Shown in pieces: positions 48,147 to 57,656 of a stretch of DNA of 58,453 bases. Where the stretch lies: assembly GCA_016235805.1 (NCBI GenBank), contig JACRIY010000019.1, positions 1 to 58,453 on the forward strand, in the 5' to 3' direction. The notes below the pieces were generated by a model. That model was not told the origin of the DNA and made no database searches. It saw only the letters and a program-made list of their open reading frames with translations. Source of the stretch: Rhodocyclales bacterium (lineage in GTDB: Bacteria; Pseudomonadota; Gammaproteobacteria; Burkholderiales; Rhodocyclaceae). How positions within the stretch are numbered: position 1 is the first letter of the stretch; the number at the start of each line of letters is the position of its first letter. The translations under genes and the position numbers were made by a program.

Positions 48147-48153
48147 TACCGCC
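48135..48153 (-). terminator. Hairpin downstream of fbpA overlapping repeat copy 9
   Basis: GGCGGTAC, loop of three, GTACCGCC: perfect 8-bp stem 20 bp after the fbpA stop. No U-run follows; it may be a transcript-stabilising or attenuating hairpin. Confidence 0.4.
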
Positions 48154-48172
48154 GCTCGATGTTGCGTGAGGC

Positions 48173-49195
48173 CTACTTCCAGCCGGCCCGGTCGTAGGTA
48201 CGTTGCGCCGCGGCGGCATTTTTCGCCAGCGCGGCGACCGGCAGCGGGTCTGCCTTGAACTTGCCCATCGCTTCCAGCGCCGAATTCTTGACGGCCACGG
48301 TGGGTACCGACGGCCACTCGTTGTTTCCGTCGGCGAAGTAGCGTTGTGCATCGTCGCTGGCCAGGTATTCGAGGAACTTGACCGCAGACTCCTTGTTCGG
48401 CGCGGTTTTCAGCATGCCGCCGCCGGAAATGTTGATATGCGCACCGACACCTTTCTGGTTCGGCCAGATGATCGCGACCCGTTCCATCATGCGGCGATCC
48501 TCGGGCTTGTCCGAGCGCAGCAGGCGCGCGAGGTAGTAGGTATTGGAAACCGCCACGCCGCATTCCCCGGCGGCCACGGATTTGATCTGGTCGGTGTCGC
48601 CGCCCTTGGGCGCACGGGCGAAGTTGGCGACCACGCCACGCGCCCATTGTTCGGCCTTTTCTTCACCCATGCGGGCGATCAGCGACGCCATCAGCGAAAT
48701 GTTGTAAGGATGGCTGCCGGAACGGGAGCAAACCTTGCCCTTGAGCTTCGGGTTGGCGAGATCCTCGTAGTTCTGCACGTCCTCGACTTTGACCTGCTCG
48801 CGATTGGCGACGATGACGCGTGCGCGGGTGGAGAAAGCGAACCAGTCCGGGCTGCGCAGGTTGGCCGGAATCCGGTCTTCGAGCAGCTTCGACCGGACGG
48901 GGGCGAACAGGCCGAGTTCGTCGGCCTTGGCCAGGCGCGCGGCATCGACGGTAAGGAAGATGTCTGCGGGGCTGTTGGCGCCTTCATTGCGGATGCGTTC
49001 CAGCAGTTCGTCTTCCTTGGCTTCGATGCGATTGATCTTGATGCCGCTCTGCTTCGTGAAATTTGCGTAGAGCGCTTCGTCCGTTTGGTAATGGCGCGCG
49101 GAATACAGGTTGAGAACCTTCTCCTGACCGCTGGCGGAGGCGGTGGCGAGCGCGAGCAATGCAGGGAAAAGGATGCGAATCGAAGTCGGTTTCAT
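48173..49195 (-). CDS. fbpA: Periplasmic ferric iron-binding protein
   Basis: A 340-residue binding protein with signal peptide (cleavage after ASA/SG near residue 23). NLYSARHYQTDEALYANF is the typical N-terminal segment, and the paired tyrosines in VSNTYYLARLL are the Fe3+ ligands of the FbpA/FutA family. It hands iron to the fbpB/fbpC transporter nearby, but is transcribed on the opposite strand from fbpB. A candidate Fur site lies 38-56 bp upstream of the ATG. Confidence 0.92.
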   Translation of the reverse strand: MKPTSIRILFPALLALATASASGQEKVLNLYSARHYQTDEALYANFTKQSGIKINRIEAKEDELLERIRNEGANSPADIFLTVDAARLAKADELGLFAPVRSKLLEDRIPANLRSPDWFAFSTRARVIVANREQVKVEDVQNYEDLANPKLKGKVCSRSGSHPYNISLMASLIARMGEEKAEQWARGVVANFARAPKGGDTDQIKSVAAGECGVAVSNTYYLARLLRSDKPEDRRMMERVAIIWPNQKGVGAHINISGGGMLKTAPNKESAVKFLEYLASDDAQRYFADGNNEWPSVPTVAVKNSALEAMGKFKADPLPVAALAKNAAAAQRTYDRAGWK

Positions 49196-49232
49196 GGTCG
49201 GAATCCAGTCGGAAATGGGTCAGTTCTGGAAT

Positions 49233-49251
49233 TGTATTAAGAATCATTCGC
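49233..49251 (-). promoter_or_regulatory. Candidate Fur box upstream of fbpA
   Basis: On the minus strand GCGAATGATTCTTAATACA matches about 11 of 19 Fur consensus positions, in the promoter region of fbpA. Iron-repressed transcription would fit the gene's role. Confidence 0.45.
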
Positions 49252-49261
49252 AATTGCAAGC

Positions 49262-49289
49262 CAAAATAAAGCCAGCGTTACGCTGGCTT
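49262..49289 (-). terminator. Terminator of the NlpC/P60 gene
   Basis: AAGCCAGCG, loop TAA, CGCTGGCTT, then TATTTT on the minus strand: rho-independent terminator separating nlpC from fbpA. Confidence 0.8.
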
Positions 49290-49308
49290 CACAGTCTGCA
49301 AATTCTGC

Positions 49309-49821
49309 TCAGCCGGGATTGACGCGCCGTGCGCCGTTGAAGCGCTTTGTCCAGTAACCGTCGCGCAGGTCCTCGATGCGGACACGGCCGCCGCTACGCG
49401 GCGCGTGTACGAACTGGTTGTCGCCAAGGTAGATGCCGACATGCGAGAAGGCATTGCGCATCGTATTGAAGAAGACCAAGTCGCCGGGCTTCAGCTCGTC
49501 ACGATGGATCACCTCGCCGGTCTTGCTCATTTCCCGTGAACTGCGTGGCAGGACGAGCCCGAGGCCCTCGCGGAACACATGGCTGACGAATCCGGAGCAA
49601 TCAAAGCCCGCTTCGGGAGAACTGCCGCCTCGCCGATAGCGGATGCCGAGAAGGTCCATGGCCTGGTCGATCGCATCCTGTGCCGTCGCGGTGGCGCGGT
49701 CGACGAACGAAACCGTGGGGGGTGGCGGTACCACTATGGACTCGTCGGCTTGGGCGAATGGAGAAACCAAGGCCGCGGCGAGGAGGATTACTCCCGCAAT
49801 TCGTGTGGGTATTCCTGACAT
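49309..49821 (-). CDS. NlpC/P60 peptidoglycan endopeptidase
   Basis: A 170-residue secreted cell-wall hydrolase. Signal peptide (about 1-25, cleavage after AQA), then the NlpC/P60 domain: Cys in AGFDCSGFVSHVF, His in AFSHVGIYLG and the third polar residue His in FVHAPRSGG. It likely cuts D-Glu to diaminopimelate links. Single-domain form, close to Spr/MepS in size but without a lipobox. Divergent from acuI. Confidence 0.9.
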   Translation of the reverse strand: MSGIPTRIAGVILLAAALVSPFAQADESIVVPPPPTVSFVDRATATAQDAIDQAMDLLGIRYRRGGSSPEAGFDCSGFVSHVFREGLGLVLPRSSREMSKTGEVIHRDELKPGDLVFFNTMRNAFSHVGIYLGDNQFVHAPRSGGRVRIEDLRDGYWTKRFNGARRVNPG

Positions 49822-50013
49822 GGGACGGGATATTGCCCTGACTCGCGATTCCTGTAAACCCCGGCAAGGTTTGTTCAGCGCTCTGTAAGCCTGCTCTGGC
49901 TATAATCAATACTTTCGGCGTCAATAAAAACAATTATGTCCTAGGCGTTGCCGGGGACGACATCCGACGATAGGGTCCGCCTGAGGGCGCGGCGTGGATT
50001 CGAGGAGACTGCT

Positions 50014-51015
50014 ATGAGTTTCAAGGCTTACCTGATCAATCAGGAAGATGGCAAGGTTGTCAGCCGTTTTGTCGCAATGGACGAAGCGCAACTCGATCCC
50101 GGCGAAGTCACCATCGCCGTCACGCATTCCAGTATCAATTACAAGGACGCACTGGCCGCGACCGGAGCAGGGCGCATCATTCGGCGCTTCCCCTGTGTCG
50201 GCGGGATCGATCTGGCCGGACGCGTCACCTCCAGTGCCGACTCCCGTTTCAAGGTGGGCGACGAGGTGCTGGCCACCAGCTACGACGTCGGTGTCGCCCA
50301 TCATGGCGGTTACGCCGAAGTCGCCCGCCTGCCGGCCGACTGGGTGGTGAAGCTGCCTGCTGGCATGTCCTGCAGGGATGCGATGGCCTTCGGCACCGCC
50401 GGATTCACCGCCGGGCTCGCCGTGGTGCGCATGGAGCACGACGGCCTGACGCCCGAGAAGGGTCCGGTGATCGTTTCTGGCGCCACGGGCGGCGTCGGCA
50501 GCATCGCCATCGAAATCCTGGCCAAGCGCGGCTACCACGTCGTCGCGCTGACCGGCAAGGAAGCCGAGACCGGCTACCTGACGGGACTGGGCGCCAAGGA
50601 AGTCATGTTGCGCCAGTCGCTGGACCTGGCAAAAATCAAGCCGCTGGGCAAGGAAACCTGGGCCGGCGCGGTGGACAACCTGGGTGGCGACGTGCTGGCC
50701 TGGATGGCCAGCACCATGAAGGTCGGCGGCGCGCTGGCCTCGATCGGCCTGGCTGCGAGCCATACCCTCAACACCACGGTCATGCCCTTCATCCTGCGCG
50801 GCGTCAGCCTGCTCGGGATCGACTCGGTGAATTGTCCGATGGCGCAACGGTCCGCGGTTTGGCAGCACCTCGCCACCGACATGCGGCCGGCGCACCTAGC
50901 GCCGGGGTCGAGCGAGATGGTGCGCGAAATCGCCTTCGATGATCTGCCCGCCGCGTTCGATGACTATCTGCAGGGACGGGTCAAGGGGCGAGTCGTAGTG
51001 AATATCGCCGCGTGA
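50014..51015 (+). CDS. acuI: Acrylyl-CoA reductase / YhdH-type quinone oxidoreductase
   Basis: A 333-residue zinc-free medium-chain reductase of the YhdH/AcuI family that reduces acrylyl-CoA to propionyl-CoA with NADPH. Family marks: SSINYKDALAATGAGRI, FPCVGGIDLAGRV, the nucleotide loop VSGATGGVGSIAIEIL, and GIDSVNCPMAQRSAVWQHLA. Ribosome site GAGGAG precedes the ATG. It lies 60 bp before prpE, which also makes propionyl-CoA; the pair suggests handling of acrylate/propionate. Confidence 0.87.
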   Translation: MSFKAYLINQEDGKVVSRFVAMDEAQLDPGEVTIAVTHSSINYKDALAATGAGRIIRRFPCVGGIDLAGRVTSSADSRFKVGDEVLATSYDVGVAHHGGYAEVARLPADWVVKLPAGMSCRDAMAFGTAGFTAGLAVVRMEHDGLTPEKGPVIVSGATGGVGSIAIEILAKRGYHVVALTGKEAETGYLTGLGAKEVMLRQSLDLAKIKPLGKETWAGAVDNLGGDVLAWMASTMKVGGALASIGLAASHTLNTTVMPFILRGVSLLGIDSVNCPMAQRSAVWQHLATDMRPAHLAPGSSEMVREIAFDDLPAAFDDYLQGRVKGRVVVNIAA

Positions 51016-51075
51016 ATCGGCAAGTACGAAACCAATACATCAACCACAGCAATACATAACCAAGCGAGGATCTTC

Positions 51076-52968
51076 ATGGGAAAGTATGCGGAGTTTCACA
51101 AGCGCTCGATCAACCAACGCGATGAATTCTGGGCCGAAGAGGCCAAATTGATCGACTGGCAGACGCCACCCCAGCAGATTTGCGACTTTTCCCGCCCGCC
51201 GTTCACCAAGTGGTTCACCGGCGGCAAGACCAACCTGTGCCACAACGCGGTCGACCGCCATGCGGCCAAGCGACCCAACGACCGGGCTCTGGTCTACATC
51301 TCCACCGAAACCAACGAAGAAAAGAGCTATACCTTCGCCGAGCTGAAGTCGGAAGTCATGCGCACGGCGGCGATCATGAAGTCGCTCGGCGTCGGTCGCG
51401 GCGACCGCGTGCTGGTCTACATGCCGATGATTGCCGAAGCGACCTTTGCGATTCTCGCTTGCGCCCGTATCGGCGCGATCCATTCGGTAGTGTTCGGCGG
51501 CTTCGCCTCCGGTTCGCTGGCCACGCGCATCGACGATGCCAAGCCCAAGCTGATCGTCTCCAGTGATGCCGGCATGCGCGGCGGCAAGGCCGTTCCCTAC
51601 AAGCACCTGCTGGATGAAGCCTGCAAGCTGGCCGAGTTTCCGCCGCAGAAGGTGCTGATGATCGATCGCGGCCTCGACAAGGGCTGGCCGCGCGTCGCCG
51701 GACGCGACGTCGACTACGCCGAACTGCGCGCGCAGCACATGAACGCCGACGTTCCCTGCGAGTGGATGGAGTCGAGCGAGCCTTCCTACATCCTCTACAC
51801 CTCCGGCACCACGGGCAAACCCAAGGGCGTGCAACGCGATACCGGCGGCTATGCCGTGGCGCTGGCCGCGTCGATGAAGCACATCTTCACCGGTGGCGCG
51901 GGCGAGACCATGTTCTCCACCTCGGACATCGGCTGGGTGGTCGGCCACAGCTACATTATCTATGGTCCGCTGATCGCCGGCATGGCGACCATCATGTACG
52001 AAGGCACGCCGATCCGTCCCGATCCAGGCATCTGGTGGCAGATCGTTGAAAAGTACAAGGTCACCGTGATGTTCTCGGCGCCGACCGCCGTGCGCGTGCT
52101 GAAGAAGAGCGATAACAGCTGGCTGCACAAGTACGACCTGTCGACGCTGAAGCACCTGTTCCTCGCCGGCGAGCCGCTGGACCAGCCGACGCACGAGTGG
52201 ATCATGGGCGAGCTCAAGCTGCCGGTGATCGACAACTACTGGCAGACCGAAACCGGCTGGCCGATCCTGTCGACGGTGCGCGGCATCGAGGATACCAAGA
52301 TCAAGTTCGGCACGCCCAGCTTTCCGGTGTATGGCTACGACCTGCGCATCTTCCGCGAGGACGGTACGGAGTGCGACGCCAACGAGAAGGGCATCGTCGG
52401 CATCGTCCCGCCCCTGCCGCCGGGCTGCCTGTCCACCATCTGGGGTGACGACGAGCGCTTCGTGAGCACCTATTTCAGCCTGTTCAAGGAACCGCAGGTG
52501 TACTCCTCGTTCGACTGGGGCATCAAGGACGACGAGGGTTACCATTACATCCTCGGCCGCACCGACGACGTGATCAACGTCGCCGGACATCGCCTGGGCA
52601 CCCGCGAGATCGAGGAAGCCGTGCAGGGACACAGCGCGGTGGCCGAAGTCGCCGTGGTCGGCGTCAATGACCAGTTGAAGGGACAGGAGCCGGTGGCCTT
52701 CGCCGTGGTCAAGGATCCGGCACGGATCGCCACCCCGGAGTTGCGTGCGGCGCTGGAGGCGGAAATCAAGAAGGTGGTCGATGGCAATCTGGGCGCCATA
52801 GCGCGACCGAAGCGCGTGCACTTCGTCACCGGCCTGCCCAAGACCCGCTCCGGCAAGATGCTGCGCCGCTCCATCCAGGCCCTGGCCGAAGGGCGCGACG
52901 CCGGCGACCTGACGACGATCGACGATCCTTCGACCCTCGAACAGATCAAGGCCGCGTTGGCGGGTTGA
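51076..52968 (+). CDS. prpE: Propionyl-CoA synthetase
   Basis: A 630-residue AMP-forming acyl-CoA synthetase of the Acs/PrpE group. ACAS N-terminal segment (about 1-55), P-loop YTSGTTGKPKGVQ (about 240-252; PrpE-type continuation RDTGGYAVAL), YWQTETGWPI, GRTDDVINVAGHRLG and the catalytic lysine in TRSGKMLRRS. PrpE rather than acetyl-CoA synthetase by the GVQRDTGGY segment. The lysine is a typical site of Pat-type acetylation, and a Pat homologue is encoded in this window. Ends before a strong terminator. Confidence 0.93.
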   Translation: MGKYAEFHKRSINQRDEFWAEEAKLIDWQTPPQQICDFSRPPFTKWFTGGKTNLCHNAVDRHAAKRPNDRALVYISTETNEEKSYTFAELKSEVMRTAAIMKSLGVGRGDRVLVYMPMIAEATFAILACARIGAIHSVVFGGFASGSLATRIDDAKPKLIVSSDAGMRGGKAVPYKHLLDEACKLAEFPPQKVLMIDRGLDKGWPRVAGRDVDYAELRAQHMNADVPCEWMESSEPSYILYTSGTTGKPKGVQRDTGGYAVALAASMKHIFTGGAGETMFSTSDIGWVVGHSYIIYGPLIAGMATIMYEGTPIRPDPGIWWQIVEKYKVTVMFSAPTAVRVLKKSDNSWLHKYDLSTLKHLFLAGEPLDQPTHEWIMGELKLPVIDNYWQTETGWPILSTVRGIEDTKIKFGTPSFPVYGYDLRIFREDGTECDANEKGIVGIVPPLPPGCLSTIWGDDERFVSTYFSLFKEPQVYSSFDWGIKDDEGYHYILGRTDDVINVAGHRLGTREIEEAVQGHSAVAEVAVVGVNDQLKGQEPVAFAVVKDPARIATPELRAALEAEIKKVVDGNLGAIARPKRVHFVTGLPKTRSGKMLRRSIQALAEGRDAGDLTTIDDPSTLEQIKAALAG

Positions 52969-52982
52969 GCGTTTGTTTCAGG

Positions 52983-53016
52983 ACGGGCGCCCCGTATCGG
53001 GCGCCCGTTTTTTTTT
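52983..53016 (+). terminator. Strong rho-independent terminator after prpE
   Basis: ACGGGCGCCC, 6-base loop, GGGCGCCCGT and nine T. Separates the propionate pair from the secretion operon. The remaining 215 bp to lapB hold its promoter region, with nothing else recognisable. Confidence 0.92.
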
Positions 53017-53232
53017 GTTGGTCCAGCCTGTCAGGGCCGCGGCCGTACTGCATCCTTGCCGCAAATGGGCCGAATCCTCATCGGGCGACCGACAGGCCTG
53101 CTGATGCCGTCAGCGTGAGGCTTGCCCTCATTGGGTTTGAAGGCATAATCCATACTCCAGTCCTAAGTATTGTTTTTCATCCAAGATGAATCGACCTGAT
53201 CGAGTTCGCGACAACCGGAAGGCATTCAAGAC

Positions 53233-55470
53233 ATGATCGAGGATTCGCACTGGGACGGAATCGAGCGCAGACAAGGTCCTGATGCCGATTTTCCCGGGCC
53301 GGAGCGGCGCCTCGGCCTCTACACACGGGTTGAAGGGGTCCGGGAAGATCGCCTGCACCATGATCCTTTGCTCGACTGCCTTGTAGAGTTGACCCGGATC
53401 CATGGCCGTCCGAGCACCCATGCGGCGCTGACCGCCGGGTTGCCGCTGCCGGCGGAAGGCTTGACGCCTTCGCTTTTCGTTCGGGCGGCGCAGCGCGCCG
53501 GCTTTGCCAGCAAGCTGGTGCGGCGCTCCCTGGACAAGATCGACAACGCATTGCTGCCGGTTATCCTGCTGCTCAAGGGCAATGAAGCCTGCATCCTGCT
53601 GGGATGGGATGAGTCGGGCAGCCTGGCCCGCCTGCTGTTCCCCGATACCGGACAGGGTGCCGTGACGATGCCGCGGGAAGAACTGGCGACGCGCTATACC
53701 GGCATCGCTATCTTTGCCCGCCCGCACTTCCGGTTCGACCAGCGTTCGCCGGAAGTCGTCGAAGTCACCCAGCGCCACTGGTTCTGGGGGGCGATACTTG
53801 AACAGTTGCCGGTCTATCGCGACATCATTGGCGCTGCGGCCCTGGTCAATGTCTTTGCCCTGGCGATGCCGGTGTTCACCATGAACATCTATGACCGCGT
53901 GGTGCCCAACAACGCGCTCGAAACCCTGTGGATGCTCAGCGCCGGCCTGCTCCTGGTGTTCGGCATGGACTACGTGATTCGCCTGCTGCGTGGGCACTTC
54001 GTCGACCTCGCTAGCTCCCGCATCGACCTGAAACTGTCGTCTCAGATCATGGAACGCGTGCTGGGCATGCGCCTGGCCCATCGGCCGGCCTCGGTGGGTT
54101 CGTTCGCCGCCAACCTGCGCTCATTCGAAACCATCAGGGATTTCATCGCGTCGGCCACCGTTACCGCCGTGATCGACTTGCCGTTCACGCTGATATTCCT
54201 GGCGGTCATGCTTTGGATTTCCTGGCCGCTGATCGTGTTCCCGGTGCTGGGGATCGTCGGTGTCCTGATCTATAGCTACGTGATCCAGTACAAGATGCGC
54301 GAGCTTTCGGAAACCACCTTCCGTGCCTCGGCGCTGCGCAATGCGACGCTGATCGAGAGCCTCACGGCGCTGGAAACCATCAAGGCCAACGGCGCCGAAG
54401 GCCTGATGCAGGCCAAGTGGGAAAGCACGGCGGCCTTCCTGGCCCGGACCAGTGCCCGCCTGCGCCTGCTTTCCGCCTCGGCGATGAACGGTGCTTCGAC
54501 GATATCGCAGCTGGTCAACCTGATGATCATCATTGCCGGCGTTTATCTGATCCACGAGCACTGGCTCACGATGGGCGGCCTGATTGCCTGCACCATGTTG
54601 GCCGGACGGGCGATGGCGCCGCTGGGGCAGGTGGTCGGCTTGCTGATGCAGTTCGAGAACGCCAAGACCGCGCTGGCCGGCCTGGAGCGGACGATGACGA
54701 CGCCCGGGGAGCGGGCGGAGGAATCCTCCTTCGTTCATCGGCCTGAAATACGCGGCGAGATCGAGTTTCGGAATGTGAGTTTTGCTTATCCCGGCCACAG
54801 CCAGGAAGTCCTGCGCAATGTTTCCTTTCGCATAAAGCCCGGCGAGCGGGTGGTCGTCCTCGGTCGGGTCGGTTCGGGCAAGACGACCTTGCACAAGCTC
54901 ATGCTCGGGCTTTACCAGCCGACGGAAGGAGCGGTATTGCTGGATGGCGTCGACCTGCGGCAACTGGATCCGGCCGATCTCAGGCGCAACGTCGGCTATG
55001 TTGAGCAGGACACCTTGCTGTTCTACGGCAGCCTGCGCGAAAACATCGCCCTGCGCGCGCCCTATGCAGACGACCTCGCCGTGGTCACCGCGGCCGAAGT
55101 CGGCGGCTTGTCGGAGTTCGTCAATCGCCACCCCGAAGGCTATGACATGGTGATTGGCGAGCGCGGCGCCTCGCTGTCGGGTGGCCAGCGACAGGGGGTG
55201 GCCATTGCCCGCGCCATGTTGCTTGATCCCCCCGTATTGCTGCTCGACGAGCCGACCAGTTCCATGGATTTCACCTCGGAAAACCAGTTCAAGGAGAGCC
55301 TGAAGCGGTTCATGGAACAGAAGACGATGGTACTGGTGACTCATCGTGTCAGCCTGATCGACCTGGCGGACCGGATGATCGTGATCGACGACGGCAAGGT
55401 CGTCAAGGACGGTCCGCGCCAGGAAGTCATCGAATCCCTGCAGGCGGGGCGGGTAGGGCGCGCATCATGA
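53233..55470 (+). CDS. lapB: Type I secretion ABC transporter (LapB-like) with inactive C39-like domain
   Basis: A 745-residue exporter: C39-like domain (about 40-165), six-helix membrane domain (about 180-465) and ATPase (about 490-735; Walker A GRVGSGKTTLHK, signature LSGGQRQGVAIARA, Walker B VLLLDEPTSSMD, His in VTHRVSLIDL). In the N-terminal domain the catalytic Cys/His pair of true C39 peptidases is not recognisable, so it is the CLD type that holds adhesin or RTX substrates. First gene of lapB-lapC-luxR-adhesin; its TGA overlaps lapC ATG. Confidence 0.92.
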   Translation: MIEDSHWDGIERRQGPDADFPGPERRLGLYTRVEGVREDRLHHDPLLDCLVELTRIHGRPSTHAALTAGLPLPAEGLTPSLFVRAAQRAGFASKLVRRSLDKIDNALLPVILLLKGNEACILLGWDESGSLARLLFPDTGQGAVTMPREELATRYTGIAIFARPHFRFDQRSPEVVEVTQRHWFWGAILEQLPVYRDIIGAAALVNVFALAMPVFTMNIYDRVVPNNALETLWMLSAGLLLVFGMDYVIRLLRGHFVDLASSRIDLKLSSQIMERVLGMRLAHRPASVGSFAANLRSFETIRDFIASATVTAVIDLPFTLIFLAVMLWISWPLIVFPVLGIVGVLIYSYVIQYKMRELSETTFRASALRNATLIESLTALETIKANGAEGLMQAKWESTAAFLARTSARLRLLSASAMNGASTISQLVNLMIIIAGVYLIHEHWLTMGGLIACTMLAGRAMAPLGQVVGLLMQFENAKTALAGLERTMTTPGERAEESSFVHRPEIRGEIEFRNVSFAYPGHSQEVLRNVSFRIKPGERVVVLGRVGSGKTTLHKLMLGLYQPTEGAVLLDGVDLRQLDPADLRRNVGYVEQDTLLFYGSLRENIALRAPYADDLAVVTAAEVGGLSEFVNRHPEGYDMVIGERGASLSGGQRQGVAIARAMLLDPPVLLLDEPTSSMDFTSENQFKESLKRFMEQKTMVLVTHRVSLIDLADRMIVIDDGKVVKDGPRQEVIESLQAGRVGRAS

Positions 55471-56897
55471 ACCTGCAATCCTTGGCACAACGCTTTATGG
55501 CCTTGATGACCCGCCTCCACGGGTGGCTCGAAGCAGTCCGGATGCGGATACAGCCGTACGTGGATCGCTGGCTTGCCGACTGGAAGGAAACCCCGGAAAA
55601 CCGGGAGGCGGATTTCGTTCAGGACGCCGACTATTTCATCATTCACCAGGAGCCGTTGCGGGCCAGAATCCTGACCAAGACGATCCTGATAGCCGTAGCC
55701 CTGTTCATCATGTGGACAGCCGTGGCCCTCATCGACGAAATCACCAAAGGCGAAGGCAAGGTGATTCCGTCCAGCCAGATCCAGGTTCTGCAAAGCCTGG
55801 ACGGCGGAATCGTGGCCGAGATCAATGTGAAGGAAGGACAGGTGGTTGAAGCTGGGCAGATATTGCTGCGGGTCGACCCGACCCGGTTCGAGTCGTCCGT
55901 GCGGGAAAATCGTTCGCAATACCTCGCGCTTACCGCCAAGGTCGCACGTTTGCGCGCATTGGCGGAGGGATTGCCCTTCGTGCCGCCGCCCGAAGTCATG
56001 GTCGAGGATCCCAAGACCGTGCAGGACGAGCAGCGGCTGTACCAGACTGCCCGCTCGAACGTCGAGGCTCAGATTTCGATCGCCCGCCAGCAGTTGATAC
56101 AGCGCCAGCAGGAACTCTCGGAAATGCGCTTCAAGCGCGAGCAGGCGTCGCAGGCCTACGAACTCACTGCCAAGGAACTGGCCGTCACCAAGCCCTTGAT
56201 CGATTCGGGCGCCGTGTCCGAGGTCGAGTTGCTGCGTCTGGAACGGGATACCTCGCGTTTCCGCGGCGAGCGCGACATGGCCTCGGCCCAGATACTGCGT
56301 TCCCAGGCCGCCATGTCGGAGGCCTCGCGCAAGATTGAGGAAGTCGAGCTGAACGCGCGCAACGAAGTGCGCAAGGACCTCGCCGACACCATGGCCAAGC
56401 TCAATGCCTTCACCGAAGGCGGGGTCGGCCTCGCCGACAAGGTGAAACATGCCTCGATCCGTTCTCCGGTCAAGGGCACGGTCAGCCGGCTTCTGGTCAA
56501 TACGGTGGGTGGCGTGGTCCAGCCCGGACGCGACCTGGTGGAGGTCGTGCCACTCGATGACGCCCTGATCCTCGAAGCCAAGGTGGCACCCAAGGACATT
56601 GCCTTCCTGCGGCCGGGACAAGCGGCGATGGTCAAATTCACGGCCTATGACTTTTCGACCTATGGCGGGCTCGAGGCGAAACTGGAACATATCGGCGCCG
56701 ACTCCATCACCGATGAGAAGGGCAATACCTTCTTCCTTGTCAGGGTGCGCACCAACAAGTCACGACTTGGCGCCAATCTGCCGATCATTCCGGGCATGGT
56801 CGCCGAAGTCGACATCATCACCGGACAGAAAAGCATCCTCGCCTATTTGCTGAAACCGGTGCTGAGAGCCAAGCAGGGTGCGCTGACCGAGCGTTGA
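55467..56897 (+). CDS. lapC: HlyD-family membrane fusion protein (LapC-like)
   Basis: A 476-residue periplasmic adaptor of the type I secretion machine. N-terminal cytosolic part (1-70), one TM helix (about 72-92, ILIAVALFIMWTAVAL), barrel-sandwich/lipoyl part VIPSSQIQVLQSLDGGIVAEI, long coiled coil (about 140-320) and beta-barrel with IRSPVKGTVSRLLVNTVGGVVQPG and IIPGMVAEVDIITGQKS near the end. It links lapB to an outer-membrane TolC-like protein not present in the window. Stop overlaps the TTG start of the regulator gene. Confidence 0.93.
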   Translation: MNLQSLAQRFMALMTRLHGWLEAVRMRIQPYVDRWLADWKETPENREADFVQDADYFIIHQEPLRARILTKTILIAVALFIMWTAVALIDEITKGEGKVIPSSQIQVLQSLDGGIVAEINVKEGQVVEAGQILLRVDPTRFESSVRENRSQYLALTAKVARLRALAEGLPFVPPPEVMVEDPKTVQDEQRLYQTARSNVEAQISIARQQLIQRQQELSEMRFKREQASQAYELTAKELAVTKPLIDSGAVSEVELLRLERDTSRFRGERDMASAQILRSQAAMSEASRKIEEVELNARNEVRKDLADTMAKLNAFTEGGVGLADKVKHASIRSPVKGTVSRLLVNTVGGVVQPGRDLVEVVPLDDALILEAKVAPKDIAFLRPGQAAMVKFTAYDFSTYGGLEAKLEHIGADSITDEKGNTFFLVRVRTNKSRLGANLPIIPGMVAEVDIITGQKSILAYLLKPVLRAKQGALTER

Positions 56898-57562
56898 TCG
56901 CAGTGCCAGCCCGGTCTTCCGCTCGCCATCTGTTTGTCTCGCCGACCGGCGAGGCCTTGCCGCGCTGGCGGAGTGCCTTTCCTGCGGCCGAGTCTGTGTC
57001 GCTCGGGGCGGCGACAAAGTTCGCCAGAACCAAAATGCTGGTGTGGCTGCGCCTTCAGGAAGCTAGATCCGCGGTTGAGCAGCTTGCAGAGCTCTACAAG
57101 GCTCTCGGCGATGTGCGCGTGATCGTCCTCGCCGACCAGCCCGATGGCGACGAAGCGCTGAATCTGTTTTCTGCCGGAGTGCGCGGCTATTGCAATGCAC
57201 ACGCGACGGCGGCGAACTTGCGCCAAGTCGCCGGCGTGGTAGAGGCCGGCGGACTCTGGATCGGCGAATCCCTGATGAAGCGCTTGGTCGTCTCCACCCA
57301 GGCGGCCATTTCACGACTCCCGGACGCCAAACTGCTGCGTGAAAGCATCTCCGTCGAGGCGGGAGCAATGTCGGCGCTGACGAAACGGGAAGAGGAAGTC
57401 GCGCGCGCCGTTGCCAACGGCGCTAGCAACAAGGAAGTCGCCCGCCAGTGCGGCATCACGGAACGCACCGTCAAAGCCCACGTCGGCGCGGTTTTCCAGA
57501 AGCTCAAGGCGCGCGACAGGCTCCATCTGGCACTGATGCTCAACGGCCAACGGTCGTCCTGA
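56894..57562 (+). CDS. LuxR-type regulator with degenerate receiver, linked to the adhesin operon
   Basis: A 222-residue close relative of the regulator before lapG. The receiver-like half (about 10-130) has FSAGVRGYCNAHATAANLR in the beta-5 region, identical in pattern to the paralogue, and no clear phosphorylatable Asp. The LuxR helix-turn-helix (about 155-215) reads LTKREEEVARAVANGASNK and GITERTVKAHV. Translation probably starts at a TTG overlapping the lapC stop (GTG at 56903 is the alternative), so it is coupled to secretion gene expression. It may regulate the adhesin gene 94 bp downstream or lapG/lapD. Confidence 0.87.
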   Translation: MIAVPARSSARHLFVSPTGEALPRWRSAFPAAESVSLGAATKFARTKMLVWLRLQEARSAVEQLAELYKALGDVRVIVLADQPDGDEALNLFSAGVRGYCNAHATAANLRQVAGVVEAGGLWIGESLMKRLVVSTQAAISRLPDAKLLRESISVEAGAMSALTKREEEVARAVANGASNKEVARQCGITERTVKAHVGAVFQKLKARDRLHLALMLNGQRSS

Positions 57563-57656
57563 GGCTCTCCCGGTATTGTCCTTTGGTCCAATGGTGATCC
57601 TGGTCGCCGGGGGGTAGAGTCGCCAGCATTTCCCAGTTCCGTCCGGAGTTTCGATC

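Noticed and set aside
49901..49906. TATAAT resembling a -10 box upstream of acuI
   Set aside because: No -35 hexamer at suitable spacing; the nearest TTGTTC is 24 bases away.
53350..53420. A cysteine in the N-terminal domain of the LapB-like transporter, suggesting an active C39 peptidase
   Set aside because: It is not followed by the usual C39 context and no catalytic His/Asp pair is recognisable, so the domain is treated as the inactive C39-like type.
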